From contig JADJPL010000001.1 of NCBI GenBank assembly GCA_016713275.1, positions 842,677-906,676 of the forward strand: DNA of 64,000 nucleotides, given 5' to 3'. Source of the stretch: Haliscomenobacter sp. (GTDB lineage Bacteria > Bacteroidota > Bacteroidia > Chitinophagales > Saprospiraceae). Under the pieces are notes generated by a model, which was not told the DNA's origin, made no database searches, and was given only the letters and a program-made list of their open reading frames with translations. Shown piece after piece: positions 47,799 through 56,417 of the stretch; the stretch's first letter is position 1; each line of letters opens with the position of its first letter. The position numbers were made by a program, and so were the translations under genes.

Positions 47799-48794
47799 CT
47801 AAACCTTAAAAAACGCCCAAATGGTTTTCGCCAATTCCTGCCACTCCGTTTCTTCCTGATTGGCTACCCCGGGTATCCGGATCACTTCCTCGAACAGCTG
47901 CGTCGCGTGGTCGGCTCTTCGGATAAACGTACTTCTCCGGAATGCAGGTAGCTGGTGCAACGGAGGGGCAAAGGTGGTGGTCAGGATTTCTGCTTGCGCC
48001 AGGTGGCGGCGCAGCTCCCGGGCGCGGGAACAGGAAAAACTCAGGGTCTGGAAAGCAGGTTCTGCTTCTGGCAGCGTTTGCTGCCAATGCAGATCGGGAA
48101 GTTGGTGGAATGCTTTTTGGACGAAGGCCAGAAACGCTTTGCTTTGGACGCTGGCGGCGCGCAGGGCGGGGAGTTGCTCCAGGCTGATCCGAACGAGGTG
48201 GAATTCGTAGGGATAACGGCTCAGCAGCGGGTGTTGGGGCAGGGAAGCCATGGCCTGCTCGTCGCGGCTGATGAGCAAAGCGCCTTTTTCGTCGTATCCG
48301 GAAGGATGCACATCGAGGTTGAAAACGCCCAGGTCGCCGTAAACGCCTACAGGCCGGCCCTGGAAGAACGACCCCGTGGCCTCGCTGACGTCCTCAATGA
48401 TTTTCAGGTAAAAGCGGTGGGCGATAAACCGGAGCTGGTTCATATCCACGGGGTTTCCGTTGAGGTGCACCGGCGCCACCGCGCGGATGGCCTTGCCCGT
48501 TTTGCGCAGGATCAGCTCGTCGCGCTCGTTGACGATGGTGTGCCCCATCAAAAACTCCTCCATTAAGTCGAGGTCCATCAGCCAGTTGGATGGGTCTACA
48601 TCGACGAGCACCGGGTCGGCCCCAGCCCGGACCAGCGCCCCGGCAAGCGCTACGCTCGCCAAGGCAGGCGCCAGCACATGATCCCCCGACCGCACTCCAG
48701 ACTCGATCAGCGCCATGTGCAAGCCCGCTTCCGCACTGCGGCTGAGCAGGGCTGATTCCGGCGATATGGGCGATGCTGCGAAAAGTGGATTCAT
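47799..48794 (-). CDS. DegT/DnrJ/EryC1-like protein lacking the PLP lysine
   Basis: A 331-residue protein of the sugar aminotransferase fold. Visible are SAEAGLHMALIESGVRSGDHVLAPALAS, VLVDVDPSNWLMD, and APVHLNGNPVDM (the usual PVHLFG region). Where active members have FYPSKNLGAYGDGGA, this one reads VHPSGYDEKGALLIS, so the Schiff-base lysine is replaced by glycine and several residues are missing. It is shorter than the 373-residue homologue at 53330. It may be a non-catalytic or dehydratase-like member, or a decaying gene. It lies at the edge of the polysaccharide locus. Confidence 0.75.
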   Translation of the reverse strand: MNPLFAASPISPESALLSRSAEAGLHMALIESGVRSGDHVLAPALASVALAGALVRAGADPVLVDVDPSNWLMDLDLMEEFLMGHTIVNERDELILRKTGKAIRAVAPVHLNGNPVDMNQLRFIAHRFYLKIIEDVSEATGSFFQGRPVGVYGDLGVFNLDVHPSGYDEKGALLISRDEQAMASLPQHPLLSRYPYEFHLVRISLEQLPALRAASVQSKAFLAFVQKAFHQLPDLHWQQTLPEAEPAFQTLSFSCSRARELRRHLAQAEILTTTFAPPLHQLPAFRRSTFIRRADHATQLFEEVIRIPGVANQEETEWQELAKTIWAFFKV

Positions 48795-49034
48795 TTTTGG
48801 AGGTACGATTTACGGTTGACGATTTACGGTTGACGGTTGACGAAGTACGATTTACGAAGTTACGAAGTTGCGAAGTTGCGACGGGGTTGCGAGGTTGCGA
48901 GGTTGCGAGGTTGCGAGGTTGCGAGGTTGCGGGGTTGCGAGGTTGCGAGGTTGCGAGGTTGCGAGGTTGCGAGGTTGCGAGGTTGCGAGGTTGCGAGGTT
49001 GCGAGGTTGCGGGGTTGCGAGGTTGCGAGGTGGA
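48795..49034 (-). repeat. 8-bp GAGGTTGC tandem array
   Basis: From about 48880 to 49032 the unit GAGGTTGC repeats about 19 times with few changes, preceded by related GAAGTTACGA and GGTTGACG units. On the minus strand it is C-rich (CCTCGCAA) and lies before the ATG of the DegT-like gene. All three frames are open through it, giving spurious RGCEVARL proteins. Confidence 0.92.
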
Positions 49035-49621
49035 GGACTCTCTGCTCCCTACAACAACCTTCCCAGGTCCATGGCTTTAATCTGGGCGGTGATGGCTTTG
49101 ATCTCCTGCTCCTGGTCTTTGGGCCAGATGAGGAGCACATCGCCCTCGTCGACGACGATGAAGTTGTTCAGATCTTTGATCACCACGAGTTTGTTTTTGG
49201 GCGCCCGGATCAGGGAGTTGTGAACGTCGAAGAGCAGGGCGGGGTCGGCATTGAGGGCGTTGTGGTGGTCGGTTTTGGGCGCTTCGGCGTGCAGGGAAGC
49301 CCAGGTGCCCAGGTCGGACCAACCAAAGGCGGTGGGGATGGTATACACGTTATCGGCTTTCTCCAAAATCGCATAATCGATAGAGATATTCGGTGTTTCC
49401 GGATACGCCTGGTCAATGAAGGCCTGCTCGCCAGAGGTGTTGTAATACGGCATCCCTTTCGCCAGCATGTCGTAGATGCCGGCTGCATGCTCTTTGAATG
49501 CAGCCAACAAGCTTTCGGTTCTCCAAATGAATATGCCCGCATTCCAAAGGTAGTTTCCCGCTGCGAGAAATTCGCGGGCTTTATCCAACGGGGGTTTTTC
49601 AGTAAAACGGAGAACTTTGTG

Positions 49622-50733
49622 GGCCTCCCCCCCGGCCCCCCTGACGCTTTGGTCTGTTCCCCCTCCTTTGGAGGGGGTTAGGGGGAGGCCTGCTTCTGCA
49701 TCCAGGGGCTGTGCAGTCTCATAGGGGAATTTTTCCGGGATCTGGGGGCTGGCCTCCCGGCCCCCCTCCGAAGGAGGGGGGAGGAGTTGGTTTCTTCTGT
49801 CTGGGGATGGTCTGTTCCCCCTCCTTTGGAGGGGGTTAGGGGGAGGCCAGAACTGTCCAGTGTTCGTTTCAGCCTTTCGAGCAATGCGTCGCCTCCTTTT
49901 AAAATTTGTTCATTGGAAAGGCGTAGGACTTCAAAGCCGAATTCGTTGAGAATAGCGGTTCGTTCCTCGTCTCGGAATTTCACATCTGGGAGTTGATGGA
50001 TTTTGCCATCGACCTCGATGATGAACTTTCATCAAGGCATATAAAGTCCGCAATGAATCGGTCAATGATATGTTGCCGCCTGAATTTATAGCCTCCCAGT
50101 TTTTTATTTCGAATTTTCTCCCACAAGTAGGTTTCTGCTTCCGTTGGATTTTCCTTTTGAAGAGCAGCCATCTTTTTGAGGAATTTGTAGGCCCTGGGAT
50201 TCGCAGTCTCATAGGGGAATTTCTCCGGGATTTGGGGGCTGGCCTCCCCCCCGGCCCCCCTCCGAAGGAGGGGGAGGAGTCGGTTTCTTCTGGTTGGGGA
50301 TGGTCCGTTCCCCCTCCTTTGGAGGGGGTTAGGGGGAGGCCAGCTTCTGCATCCAGGGGCTGTGTAGTCTCGTAGGGGAATTTCTCCGGGATTTGGGGGC
50401 TGGCCTCCCCCCCGGCCCCCCTCCGAGGGAGGGGAGGAGTCGGTTTATTCTGGTTGGGGATGGTCTGTTCCCCCTCCTTTGGAGGGGGTTAGGGGGAGGC
50501 CAGCTTCTGTATCCAGGGGTTGTGCAGTCTCATAGGGGAATTTCTCCGGGATTCGGAGGTTGGCCTCCCCCCCGGCCCCCCTGACGCTTTGGTCCGTTCC
50601 CCCTCCTTTGGAGGGGGTTAGGGGGAGGCCAGCTTCTGATTCCAGGGGCTGTGTAGTCTCGTAGGGGAATTTCTCCGGGATTCGGAGGTTGGCCTCCCCC
50701 GGCCCCTCCGAAGGAGGGGGGAGGAGTCATACT
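49622..50733 (-). mobile_element. DUF559 element array inserted in manC
   Basis: About five units of 130-165 bp plus one longer unit of about 490 bp. Every unit has a box of CTCCGAAGGAGGGGG or CTTTGGAGGGGG palindromes and a shared core that reads, on the minus strand, PEKFPYET near one end and GLPLTPSKGGG at the other. The longer unit (about 49845-50335) carries a DUF559 endonuclease gene between these ends. The short units have only a seven-residue link (QPLDAEA). The array interrupts manC between GYGYIQYD and HKVLRFTEKP. I infer an element family with one gene-bearing copy and internally deleted copies. Confidence 0.7.
49678..50171 (-). pseudogene. DUF559 (Vsr-like) endonuclease, frameshifted
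   Basis: From the ATG at 50171 the frame reads AALQKENPTEAETYLWEKIRN, KLGGYKFRRQHIIDRFIADFICLD, a classic DUF559 N-terminus. After a one-base shift near 50030 it continues KFIIEVDGKIHQLPDVKFRDEERTAIL and NEFGFEVLRLSNEQIL. The glutamate-valine-aspartate (EVDG) and QH residues of the restriction-like fold are present. Upstream in frame without a stop are PEKFPYETANPRAYKFLKK, so the true start may be earlier. The tail runs through the repeat GLPLTPSKGGG to a stop at 49678. The shift could be error or decay. Confidence 0.75.
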
Positions 50734-51346
50734 GTATATATCCATACCCCGTATCCGGCCGCGTGGGCTGAATACCCAGGGTGAGCAGGGCGTCGTGAGA
50801 AGAGGTGAACTCCAGCGCGTACCGCAGGTCGTCGAGGAAGGTGGCTTCCTGGAGGATGATGTGATCGGAAGGGGCGACGACGAGGTTGGCGTTGGGGTTG
50901 AGGGCGTGGAGCTTGAGGGCGGTATACGCCACGCAGGGCGCGGTGTTGTTGCGGGAAGGCTCGGCCAGGATTTGAGCGGGCTGGATTTCGGGGAGCTGTT
51001 CCAGAACGAGCTCCCGGTAGGCGGCATTCGTGACGATATAGATGTTGGCTACGGGGCAAAGCGGGCGGAAACGGTCGAACGTCAATTGGAGGAGCGACTT
51101 GCCGACGCCCAGAATGTCGAGAAACTGTTTGGGCATGGCTTCCCGGCTGGCAGGCCAAAAACGGCTGCCGACACCTCCTGCCATGATCGCCACATACGTG
51201 TTTTCGGGGGTATACATGAATCTCCTTTTTTTCACAAGATAAGAAATGCCCGTTGAAGCCGGAGCCTCTCTTTTTTTCATTTTCGGGTAATTTTTTTACT
51301 CAATGTTGATCTTGTTTTTTACCTTTACCGCATAACTCCCAGGCAA

Positions 51347-51819
51347 ATGCTCGACGCGCTTATTTCCTCCCAAACCCGCATCAAGCTGCTGTTGAAGTTC
51401 TTTCTCAACAGCGATACGACGGCGTATCTGCGCGGCCTGGAAACGGAATTTGGCGAATCCAGCAACGGAATCCGCCTCGAGCTCAACCGCCTGGAAGACG
51501 CCGGCATGCTCGTCAGCCAAACCGAAGGCAACAAAAAAGTCTTTAAAGCCAATACCCGCCATCCGCTTTTTTCCGAAATCCACAGCCTCGTGCGCAAACA
51601 CCTCGGCCTCGACCAGATCGTCGACCAGGTTGCCCGCCGCCTCGGCGACCTGGACAGCGTTTTTCTGGCCGGCGCTTTCGCTAAAGGGTCGAAAAAGCGG
51701 AAGGCCTCATCAAACGAAAGATCCGTTACCTGATCTATACCCCCGAGGAATTTATCCGGCTGCCCCGCTCGTCGAACGAGCCCCAGCCGTTGTTGCTTTG
51801 GGCGAAAGAAAATAGTTAG
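51347..51819 (+). pseudogene. HTH-nucleotidyltransferase regulator with internal deletion
   Basis: The first 105 residues form a winged-helix regulator found next to Bacteroidota polysaccharide loci: SSQTRIKLLLKFFLNSDTTAYLRGLE, RLELNRLEDAGMLVS, NTRHPLFSEIHSLV. The nucleotidyltransferase domain should follow. Its first motif survives as VFLAGAFAKG, then the sequence jumps, in another frame, to EKAEGLIKRKIRYLIYTPEEFIRL and PLLLWAKENS. The catalytic aspartates between these motifs are missing, an estimated loss of about 30 residues. It is divergent from manC. Confidence 0.75.
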
Positions 51820-51834
51820 GGTAATGTTAAAGTT

Positions 51835-52056
51835 AGGCAATGGCGAAGTGCGAAGTTCAGGCGAAGTTACGGGTTGCGAGGTTGCGGAGTTGCGAAGTTG
51901 CGAAGTTGCGAGGTTGCGAGGTTGCGAAGTTTCGAAGGTTGCGAGGTGGTAAGTTGCGAAGTAACGGAGTAGGATGACTAACCACTAACCACTAACCACT
52001 AACCACTTAACCACTAACCACTAACCACTAACCACTAACAACCAACCACCAACCAC
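51835..52056 (+). repeat. GAGGTTGC array followed by TAACCAC array
   Basis: G-rich 8-mers (GAGGTTGC, GAAGTTGC) from 51840 to 51965 follow the regulator remnant. From 51978 to 52055 C-rich 7-mers TAACCAC and variants run directly up to the lhgO ATG. It is a clean example of G-rich after stop, C-rich before start. Confidence 0.9.
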
Positions 52057-53310
52057 ATGTACGACTATTTAATCATAGGCGGTGGAATTGTGGGGCTGGC
52101 AACTGCCCTGAACCTGCTGGAAAGACAGCCGGGGGCAACGGTTTGTGTGGCGGAAAAAGAGGACCGCGTGGCCGCCCACCAGACCGGCCACAACAGTGGG
52201 GTGATCCATTCCGGGATCTATTACCGGCCGGGGAGCCTGCGCGCACTCAACTGCCTGGAAGGCTACCAGGCCCTCCTGCGGTTTTGCGACGAACATCAGG
52301 TACCGTACGAGATCTGCGGCAAAGTGATTGTGGCTACCCGGGAATGGGAACGCCCTCAGCTCGACCGGATCATGGAAAACGGAACCGCCAACGGGCTGGA
52401 GGGCATCCGGCGCATCAGCCGGGAAGAAACCCTCGAACGGGAACCCCACGTAGCGGCGCTCGACGCCATTTGGGTTCCCCAGACCGGGATCATCAACTAC
52501 CGCAAGGTAGCGGAAACCATGGCTGCCCGCATCCGCCAAAAAGGCGGCGAGGTGCGTACCGGATTTCAGGTGACCGGAATTTGGAAAACGGACGCCGAAA
52601 TAACGGCGGAAGGCCCGGCCGGCGACCTCAGCGCCCGGGTGCTCGTCAACTGCGCCGGGCTGTACTCCGATAAAGTGGCCGCCCTGACCGGCCAGGATAT
52701 GCGCGGCATGAAAATCCTCCCCTTCAGGGGAGAATATTATACCCTAAAACCCGAGAAGCGGCATTTGGTCCGCCACCTGGTTTACCCGGCCCCCAATCCG
52801 GCCTTCCCTTTCCTCGGGGTGCACTACACCCGGATGATCGAAGGCGGTATCGAAGCCGGACCCAACGCCGTTCTGGCCTTCCGCAGGGAAGGGTATTCCC
52901 GGTGGGATATCCACCCCGGCGAACTGGCAGAAACCCTGGCCTTCCCGGGGTTCCTCCGGATGGCCCGCAAACACTGGCGCTTCGGCCTCGACGAGTTTAA
53001 ACGCTCGTTCTCCAAACGCGCCTTCGTCACCGCCCTCCAGCACCTGATCCCTGAAGTGGGATTCGACGACCTGGAGCGCGGCGGCGCCGGCGTCCGCGCC
53101 ATGGCCTGCGACGCCCAGGGCAATCTGATCGACGATTTCGTCGTTCTGGAAAGCCGGAACGTCGTGAACGTTTGCAACGCCCCTTCCCCCGCAGCTACCG
53201 CCTCCCTGGCTATCGGCAGGGTGATTGCGGAAAAAGCGATAGGGCACTTACCCACTACCCACTACCCACTAACCACCAACCACCAACCACCAACCACTAA
53301 ACACCTTTGA
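52057..53310 (+). CDS. lhgO: L-2-hydroxyglutarate oxidase
   Basis: An FAD enzyme oxidising L-2-hydroxyglutarate to 2-oxoglutarate. The 417-residue product has the dinucleotide motif IIGGGIVGLATALNLLE, HQTGHNSGVIHSGIYYRPGSLRA, and the C-terminal GGAGVRAMACDAQGNLIDDFVV with NVCNAPSPAATASLAIG. The last 20 residues (after EKAIGH: LPTTHYPLTTNHQPPTTKHL) are the translated TAACCAC repeat, so the native C-terminus has been replaced by repeat. The start ATG directly follows a C-rich array. Placement inside a sugar locus looks incidental. Confidence 0.92.
   Translation: MYDYLIIGGGIVGLATALNLLERQPGATVCVAEKEDRVAAHQTGHNSGVIHSGIYYRPGSLRALNCLEGYQALLRFCDEHQVPYEICGKVIVATREWERPQLDRIMENGTANGLEGIRRISREETLEREPHVAALDAIWVPQTGIINYRKVAETMAARIRQKGGEVRTGFQVTGIWKTDAEITAEGPAGDLSARVLVNCAGLYSDKVAALTGQDMRGMKILPFRGEYYTLKPEKRHLVRHLVYPAPNPAFPFLGVHYTRMIEGGIEAGPNAVLAFRREGYSRWDIHPGELAETLAFPGFLRMARKHWRFGLDEFKRSFSKRAFVTALQHLIPEVGFDDLERGGAGVRAMACDAQGNLIDDFVVLESRNVVNVCNAPSPAATASLAIGRVIAEKAIGHLPTTHYPLTTNHQPPTTKHL
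53249..53309 (+). repeat. CCACTAA array inside the lhgO 3' end
   Basis: C-rich units CCACTACC and CCACCAACC lie within the end of lhgO and before the next ATG (53330). They encode the final PTT-rich tail of LhgO. Confidence 0.85.
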
Positions 53311-53329
53311 ACTACTTATAAAACACATC

Positions 53330-54451
53330 ATGGAAAAACTTCAAATGGTCGACCTGAAAACCCAGTATCAGCAACTGAAACCGGAGATCGACCAGGCCAT
53401 TCAGGAAGTCATCGATTCGACGGCCTTTATCGGAGGCCCCGCGGTGAACCGCTTTAAGGAAAGCCTCCAGCAGTACCTGGGGGCGAAACACGTGATTCCT
53501 TGCGCCAACGGTACCGACGCGCTGCAGATCGCGCTGATGGCCGCCGGCCTCCAACCCGGCGACGAGGTGATCGTTCCTGCTTTTACCTATGTGGCGACCG
53601 CCGAGGTCATCGCCTTACTGCAGCTCAAGCCAGTGATGGTCGACGCCGACCCGCATACCTTCAACCTGACTGCGGAGATCTTCGAGGCCGCCATCACCCC
53701 TCGCACCCCAGCGGTGCTACCGGTGCACCTCTTCGGCCAAAGCTGCGACATGGGGCCCATCATGCAGGTGGCGGAAAAACACGGCATCTGGGTGATCGAA
53801 GACAATGCCCAGGCCATCGGCGCCGATTATACGTATCCCGACGGGCGCACCGTCAAAACCGGCACGATCGGCCATATCGGATGCACCTCCTTTTATCCGT
53901 CCAAAAACCTCGGCGCCTACGGCGACGGCGGCGCGATGTACACCAACGACGATGCCCTCGCCGCCAAACTCCATATGATTGCCAACCACGGTCAGGTGCG
54001 GCGCTACTACCACGATCTGGTGGGCTGCAACTCCCGCCTCGATGGCATCCAGGCCGCTATCCTCGACGTCAAACTCAAACACCTCGACCGATACGCCGCC
54101 CAGCGCCACCAAGCAGCCGCGTACTACGATAACGCTTTCGCCGGCATCGCCGGGTTGCGTACCCCCGCCAGGCAGCATAACTCCACCCACGTCTTCCACC
54201 AGTATACCCTGCTGGTCGACGGCGGCCGCCGCGATGCCCTGGCCGAATACCTCCAAACCAAAAGTATTCCAACGATGATCTATTACCCCCTGCCGCTATA
54301 CGACCAGGAAGCCTTTAAACCGTTTACCGATATCACCTTCCTGCCCGTCACCGATCACCTGTGCAAAGGCGTTATCTCCCTGCCCATGCACACCGAACTG
54401 ACGGAGGAACAACTGGCGTATATTTCGGATGGGGTGGCAAGCTTTTTTTAA
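53330..54451 (+). CDS. DegT/DnrJ/EryC1 sugar aminotransferase (WbpE-like)
   Basis: A PLP enzyme that aminates a nucleotide-linked keto-sugar for polysaccharide synthesis. The 373 residues include CANGTDALQIALMAAGLQPGDEVIVPAFTYVATAEVI (in pieces), AVLPVHLFGQSCDM, VIEDNAQAIGA, and the PLP lysine in TSFYPSKNLGAYGDGGAM near residue 187. The neighbour encodes a nucleotide-sugar 6-dehydrogenase, which fits a route like that of Wbp proteins making amino-uronic acids, though the 3-dehydrogenase and acetyltransferase are not seen here. Confidence 0.92.
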   Translation: MEKLQMVDLKTQYQQLKPEIDQAIQEVIDSTAFIGGPAVNRFKESLQQYLGAKHVIPCANGTDALQIALMAAGLQPGDEVIVPAFTYVATAEVIALLQLKPVMVDADPHTFNLTAEIFEAAITPRTPAVLPVHLFGQSCDMGPIMQVAEKHGIWVIEDNAQAIGADYTYPDGRTVKTGTIGHIGCTSFYPSKNLGAYGDGGAMYTNDDALAAKLHMIANHGQVRRYYHDLVGCNSRLDGIQAAILDVKLKHLDRYAAQRHQAAAYYDNAFAGIAGLRTPARQHNSTHVFHQYTLLVDGGRRDALAEYLQTKSIPTMIYYPLPLYDQEAFKPFTDITFLPVTDHLCKGVISLPMHTELTEEQLAYISDGVASFF

Positions 54452-54482
54452 TGTACGAAATACGATGTACGAAAGGGAAGAT

Positions 54483-54612
54483 GTAATGCACCGTAGGGAG
54501 CAGGGAGCAGGGAGCAGAGAGCACCCCGCAACCTCGCAACCTCGTAACCTCGCAACCTCGTAACCTCGCAACCTCGTAACCTCGCAACCTCGCAACCTCG
54601 TAACTTTTTAAC
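54483..54612 (+). repeat. GGGAGCA array then CCTCGCAA array
   Basis: After the aminotransferase stop, GGGAGCA 7-mers occur four to five times (54494-54522). They are followed by CCTCGCAA/CCTCGTAA 8-mers (54526-54602) right up to the dehydrogenase ATG at 54614. The second set is the complement of GAGGTTGC. Confidence 0.9.
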
Positions 54613-54613
54613 C

Positions 54614-55912
54614 ATGTTTAACCAACTGATCTCCAAAGAAAAAGCGATTTCTGTAACCGGCCTGGGATATGTGGGATTGCCGCTGGCCCTGGAATTTGCC
54701 AAAAAATTCCGCGTCATCGGGTTTGACATCAACGAAGAGCGGGTGCAGATGATGCGCGAAGGAATTGACCCTTCCCAGGAACTGGACCGCGACGTTTTCC
54801 TGAACAAGGACATCGTCTATACCAGTAATTTCGAAGACCTCAAGCAGGCGCACTTCCACGTGGTGGCGGTGCCGACGCCGATCGACGAGCATAACAACCC
54901 CGATCTGACGCCGTTGTACAAATCGTCGGAAACCATAGGCAAAATCCTCAAACCGGGGGATTACGTGGTCTTCGAATCCACCGTCTACCCGGGTTGCACC
55001 GAGGAGGATTGCGTGCCCATCATGGAACGCCTCTCCGGCTTGACGATGGGGCCGGATTTCAAAGTCGGCTACTCCCCCGAACGCATCAACCCCGGCGATA
55101 AAGAGCATACCGTGGAAAAAATCCTGAAGGTGGTGTCCGGCAACGACCCGGAAGCCGCTGATGTGGTGGCCCGCGTATACGAAGCCGTGATTGTGGCCGG
55201 GGTCTTTAAAGCCAGCTCGATCCGCGTAGCCGAAGCGGCTAAAGTAATCGAGAATACGCAGCGCGATCTCAACATCGCGTTCATGAACGAACTGTCGCTG
55301 ATCTTCGACCGCATGGGGATCGACACCAACGAAGTGCTCGCAGCGGCTGCCACCAAATGGAACTTCCTGCGCTTCTCCCCCGGATTGGTGGGAGGGCACT
55401 GCATCGGGGTAGACCCCTACTACCTCCTCCACAAAGCGAAAGAACTCGGCTTTACGCCTCAGGTCATCACGGCGGGCCGGCGGATCAACGACGACATGCC
55501 CGGCCATATCGCCAAGCGCCTCGTTCAGATGCTGATCCAGGCCGGTAAAAACCCCGGACAGTGCAAAGTGCTGGTCCAAGGCATCACCTTCAAGGAGAAC
55601 GTCGCCGATATCCGGAATTCCAAAGTGGCGAACCTCATCCGCGAGTTGATGCAGTTCTCCGTTAATGTGCACCTGGTCGACCCCTACGCGTCGCCCAACG
55701 AGGTCGCCCACGAATACAAACTGACGATGGTGGATCAACCCGCCGATAATTACGACGCCGTGTTGGTGGCCGTAGCGCACGACGCCTACAAAACCCAGAC
55801 CCCGGCCTATTTCAAAACCCTGATGAACGGCGCCCCCCTCCTCGTCGATGTGAAAAGCATCTACAACCGGACCGATATGGAAAAGGAAGGAATCGGGTAC
55901 TGGAGGCTCTAG
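54614..55912 (+). CDS. UDP-N-acetylhexosamine 6-dehydrogenase (WbpO/TviB/WbpA family)
   Basis: An NAD-dependent oxidation of a UDP-sugar C6 to a uronic acid. The 432-residue protein has the Rossmann motif VTGLGYVGLPLALEFAKKF, VPTPIDEHNNPDL, STVYPGCTEEDCVP, SPERINPGDKEHTVEKI, and the catalytic cysteine in GGHCIGVDPYYL near residue 262. The ERINPGD pattern suits UDP-GlcNAc or UDP-GalNAc dehydrogenases rather than UDP-glucose enzymes. Substrate choice is inference. Confidence 0.9.
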   Translation: MFNQLISKEKAISVTGLGYVGLPLALEFAKKFRVIGFDINEERVQMMREGIDPSQELDRDVFLNKDIVYTSNFEDLKQAHFHVVAVPTPIDEHNNPDLTPLYKSSETIGKILKPGDYVVFESTVYPGCTEEDCVPIMERLSGLTMGPDFKVGYSPERINPGDKEHTVEKILKVVSGNDPEAADVVARVYEAVIVAGVFKASSIRVAEAAKVIENTQRDLNIAFMNELSLIFDRMGIDTNEVLAAAATKWNFLRFSPGLVGGHCIGVDPYYLLHKAKELGFTPQVITAGRRINDDMPGHIAKRLVQMLIQAGKNPGQCKVLVQGITFKENVADIRNSKVANLIRELMQFSVNVHLVDPYASPNEVAHEYKLTMVDQPADNYDAVLVAVAHDAYKTQTPAYFKTLMNGAPLLVDVKSIYNRTDMEKEGIGYWRL

Positions 55913-55914
55913 GG

Positions 55915-56393
55915 GACGGGAGACGGGAGACGGTGGACGGTGGACGGGAGACGGTGGACGGGAGTAGAGGAGCAAGAGAGCAGGGAGCGTATTTCATGGA
56001 CTTTGTTTGGTACTCAACGAGACTGTTCAAAAACCCTGGGTCTCGGCCTGTTGCGCTCCGCCTCTGGTCCGCTCCGCTCGGCTCCGCGGAGGCTCTGCCT
56101 CCAACCAGACTTTCCGGACGTAATCGGATACTTTTTTTTAGCAGGACCGCAAACCAAGAAGAGGGCTATACACACATTTTTGAATAGTCTCTACTCAATA
56201 TAGACCCTTTGCCCTCCGCGTTCTTTTTTTGGGCGAGCAAAAAAAGAACATACCCCGAGGCCGGGGGCAAAAACGGGAGACGGTGGACGGGGAGACGGGA
56301 GACGGGAGACGGGGAGACGGTGGACGGTGGACGGGAGACGGGAGTAGGGAGCAGGGAGCAGGGAGCAGGGAGCAGGGAGCAGGGAGCAGGATC
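55915..56393 (+). repeat. GGGAGACGG and GGGAGCA arrays around a non-coding stretch
   Basis: GGGAGACGGTGGACG units at 55915-55965 and again at 56274-56345, then GGGAGCA seven times at 56345-56391. Between them (55985-56270) no gene is visible. It holds a palindrome-rich segment (CTCCGCGGAG near 56080) and a U-rich hairpin. The G-rich units directly before the UpxY ATG are the one clear exception to the polarity rule in the window. Confidence 0.85.
56220..56249. terminator. Perfect U/A hairpin in the UpxY leader
   Basis: GTTCTTTTTTT and AAAAAAAGAAC form an 11 bp perfect stem around GGGCGAGC, about 170 bases before the upxY ATG. It could be a bidirectional terminator or attenuator for the next transcription unit. 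No direct evidence of function. Confidence 0.45.
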
Positions 56394-56417
56394 ATCGCTT
56401 TTAGTAAACAAACACAT

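Larger units (their letters stand above)
49049..51217 (-). pseudogene. manC: Mannose-1-phosphate guanylyltransferase split by a repeat array
   Basis: Makes GDP-mannose for polysaccharides. The N-terminal half starts at 51217 (MYTPENTYVAIMAGGVGSRFWP, with the nucleotide-binding GGVGSRFWPASREAMPKQF), continues through VAPSDHIILQE, and stops matching after DTGYGYIQYD near 50734. The C-terminal half resumes near 49620 at HKVLRFTEKPPLDKAREFLAAGNYLWNAGIFIW (in pieces) and ends with the FGWSDLGTW motif and DLGRLL. About 1.1 kb of repeat units and a DUF559 gene lie between, with stops in frame. Unless another copy exists, GDP-mannose synthesis may be lost. The two halves together match a complete enzyme. 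Confidence 0.88.

Noticed and set aside
48880..49032. CRISPR or telomere-like array
   Set aside because: The 8 bp unit is far too short for CRISPR, and the chromosome end idea has no other support.
48837..49223. Plus-strand open frames rich in RGCEVARL
   Set aside because: They are the 8-bp GAGGTTGC repeat read in all frames; no start context, composition or family support.
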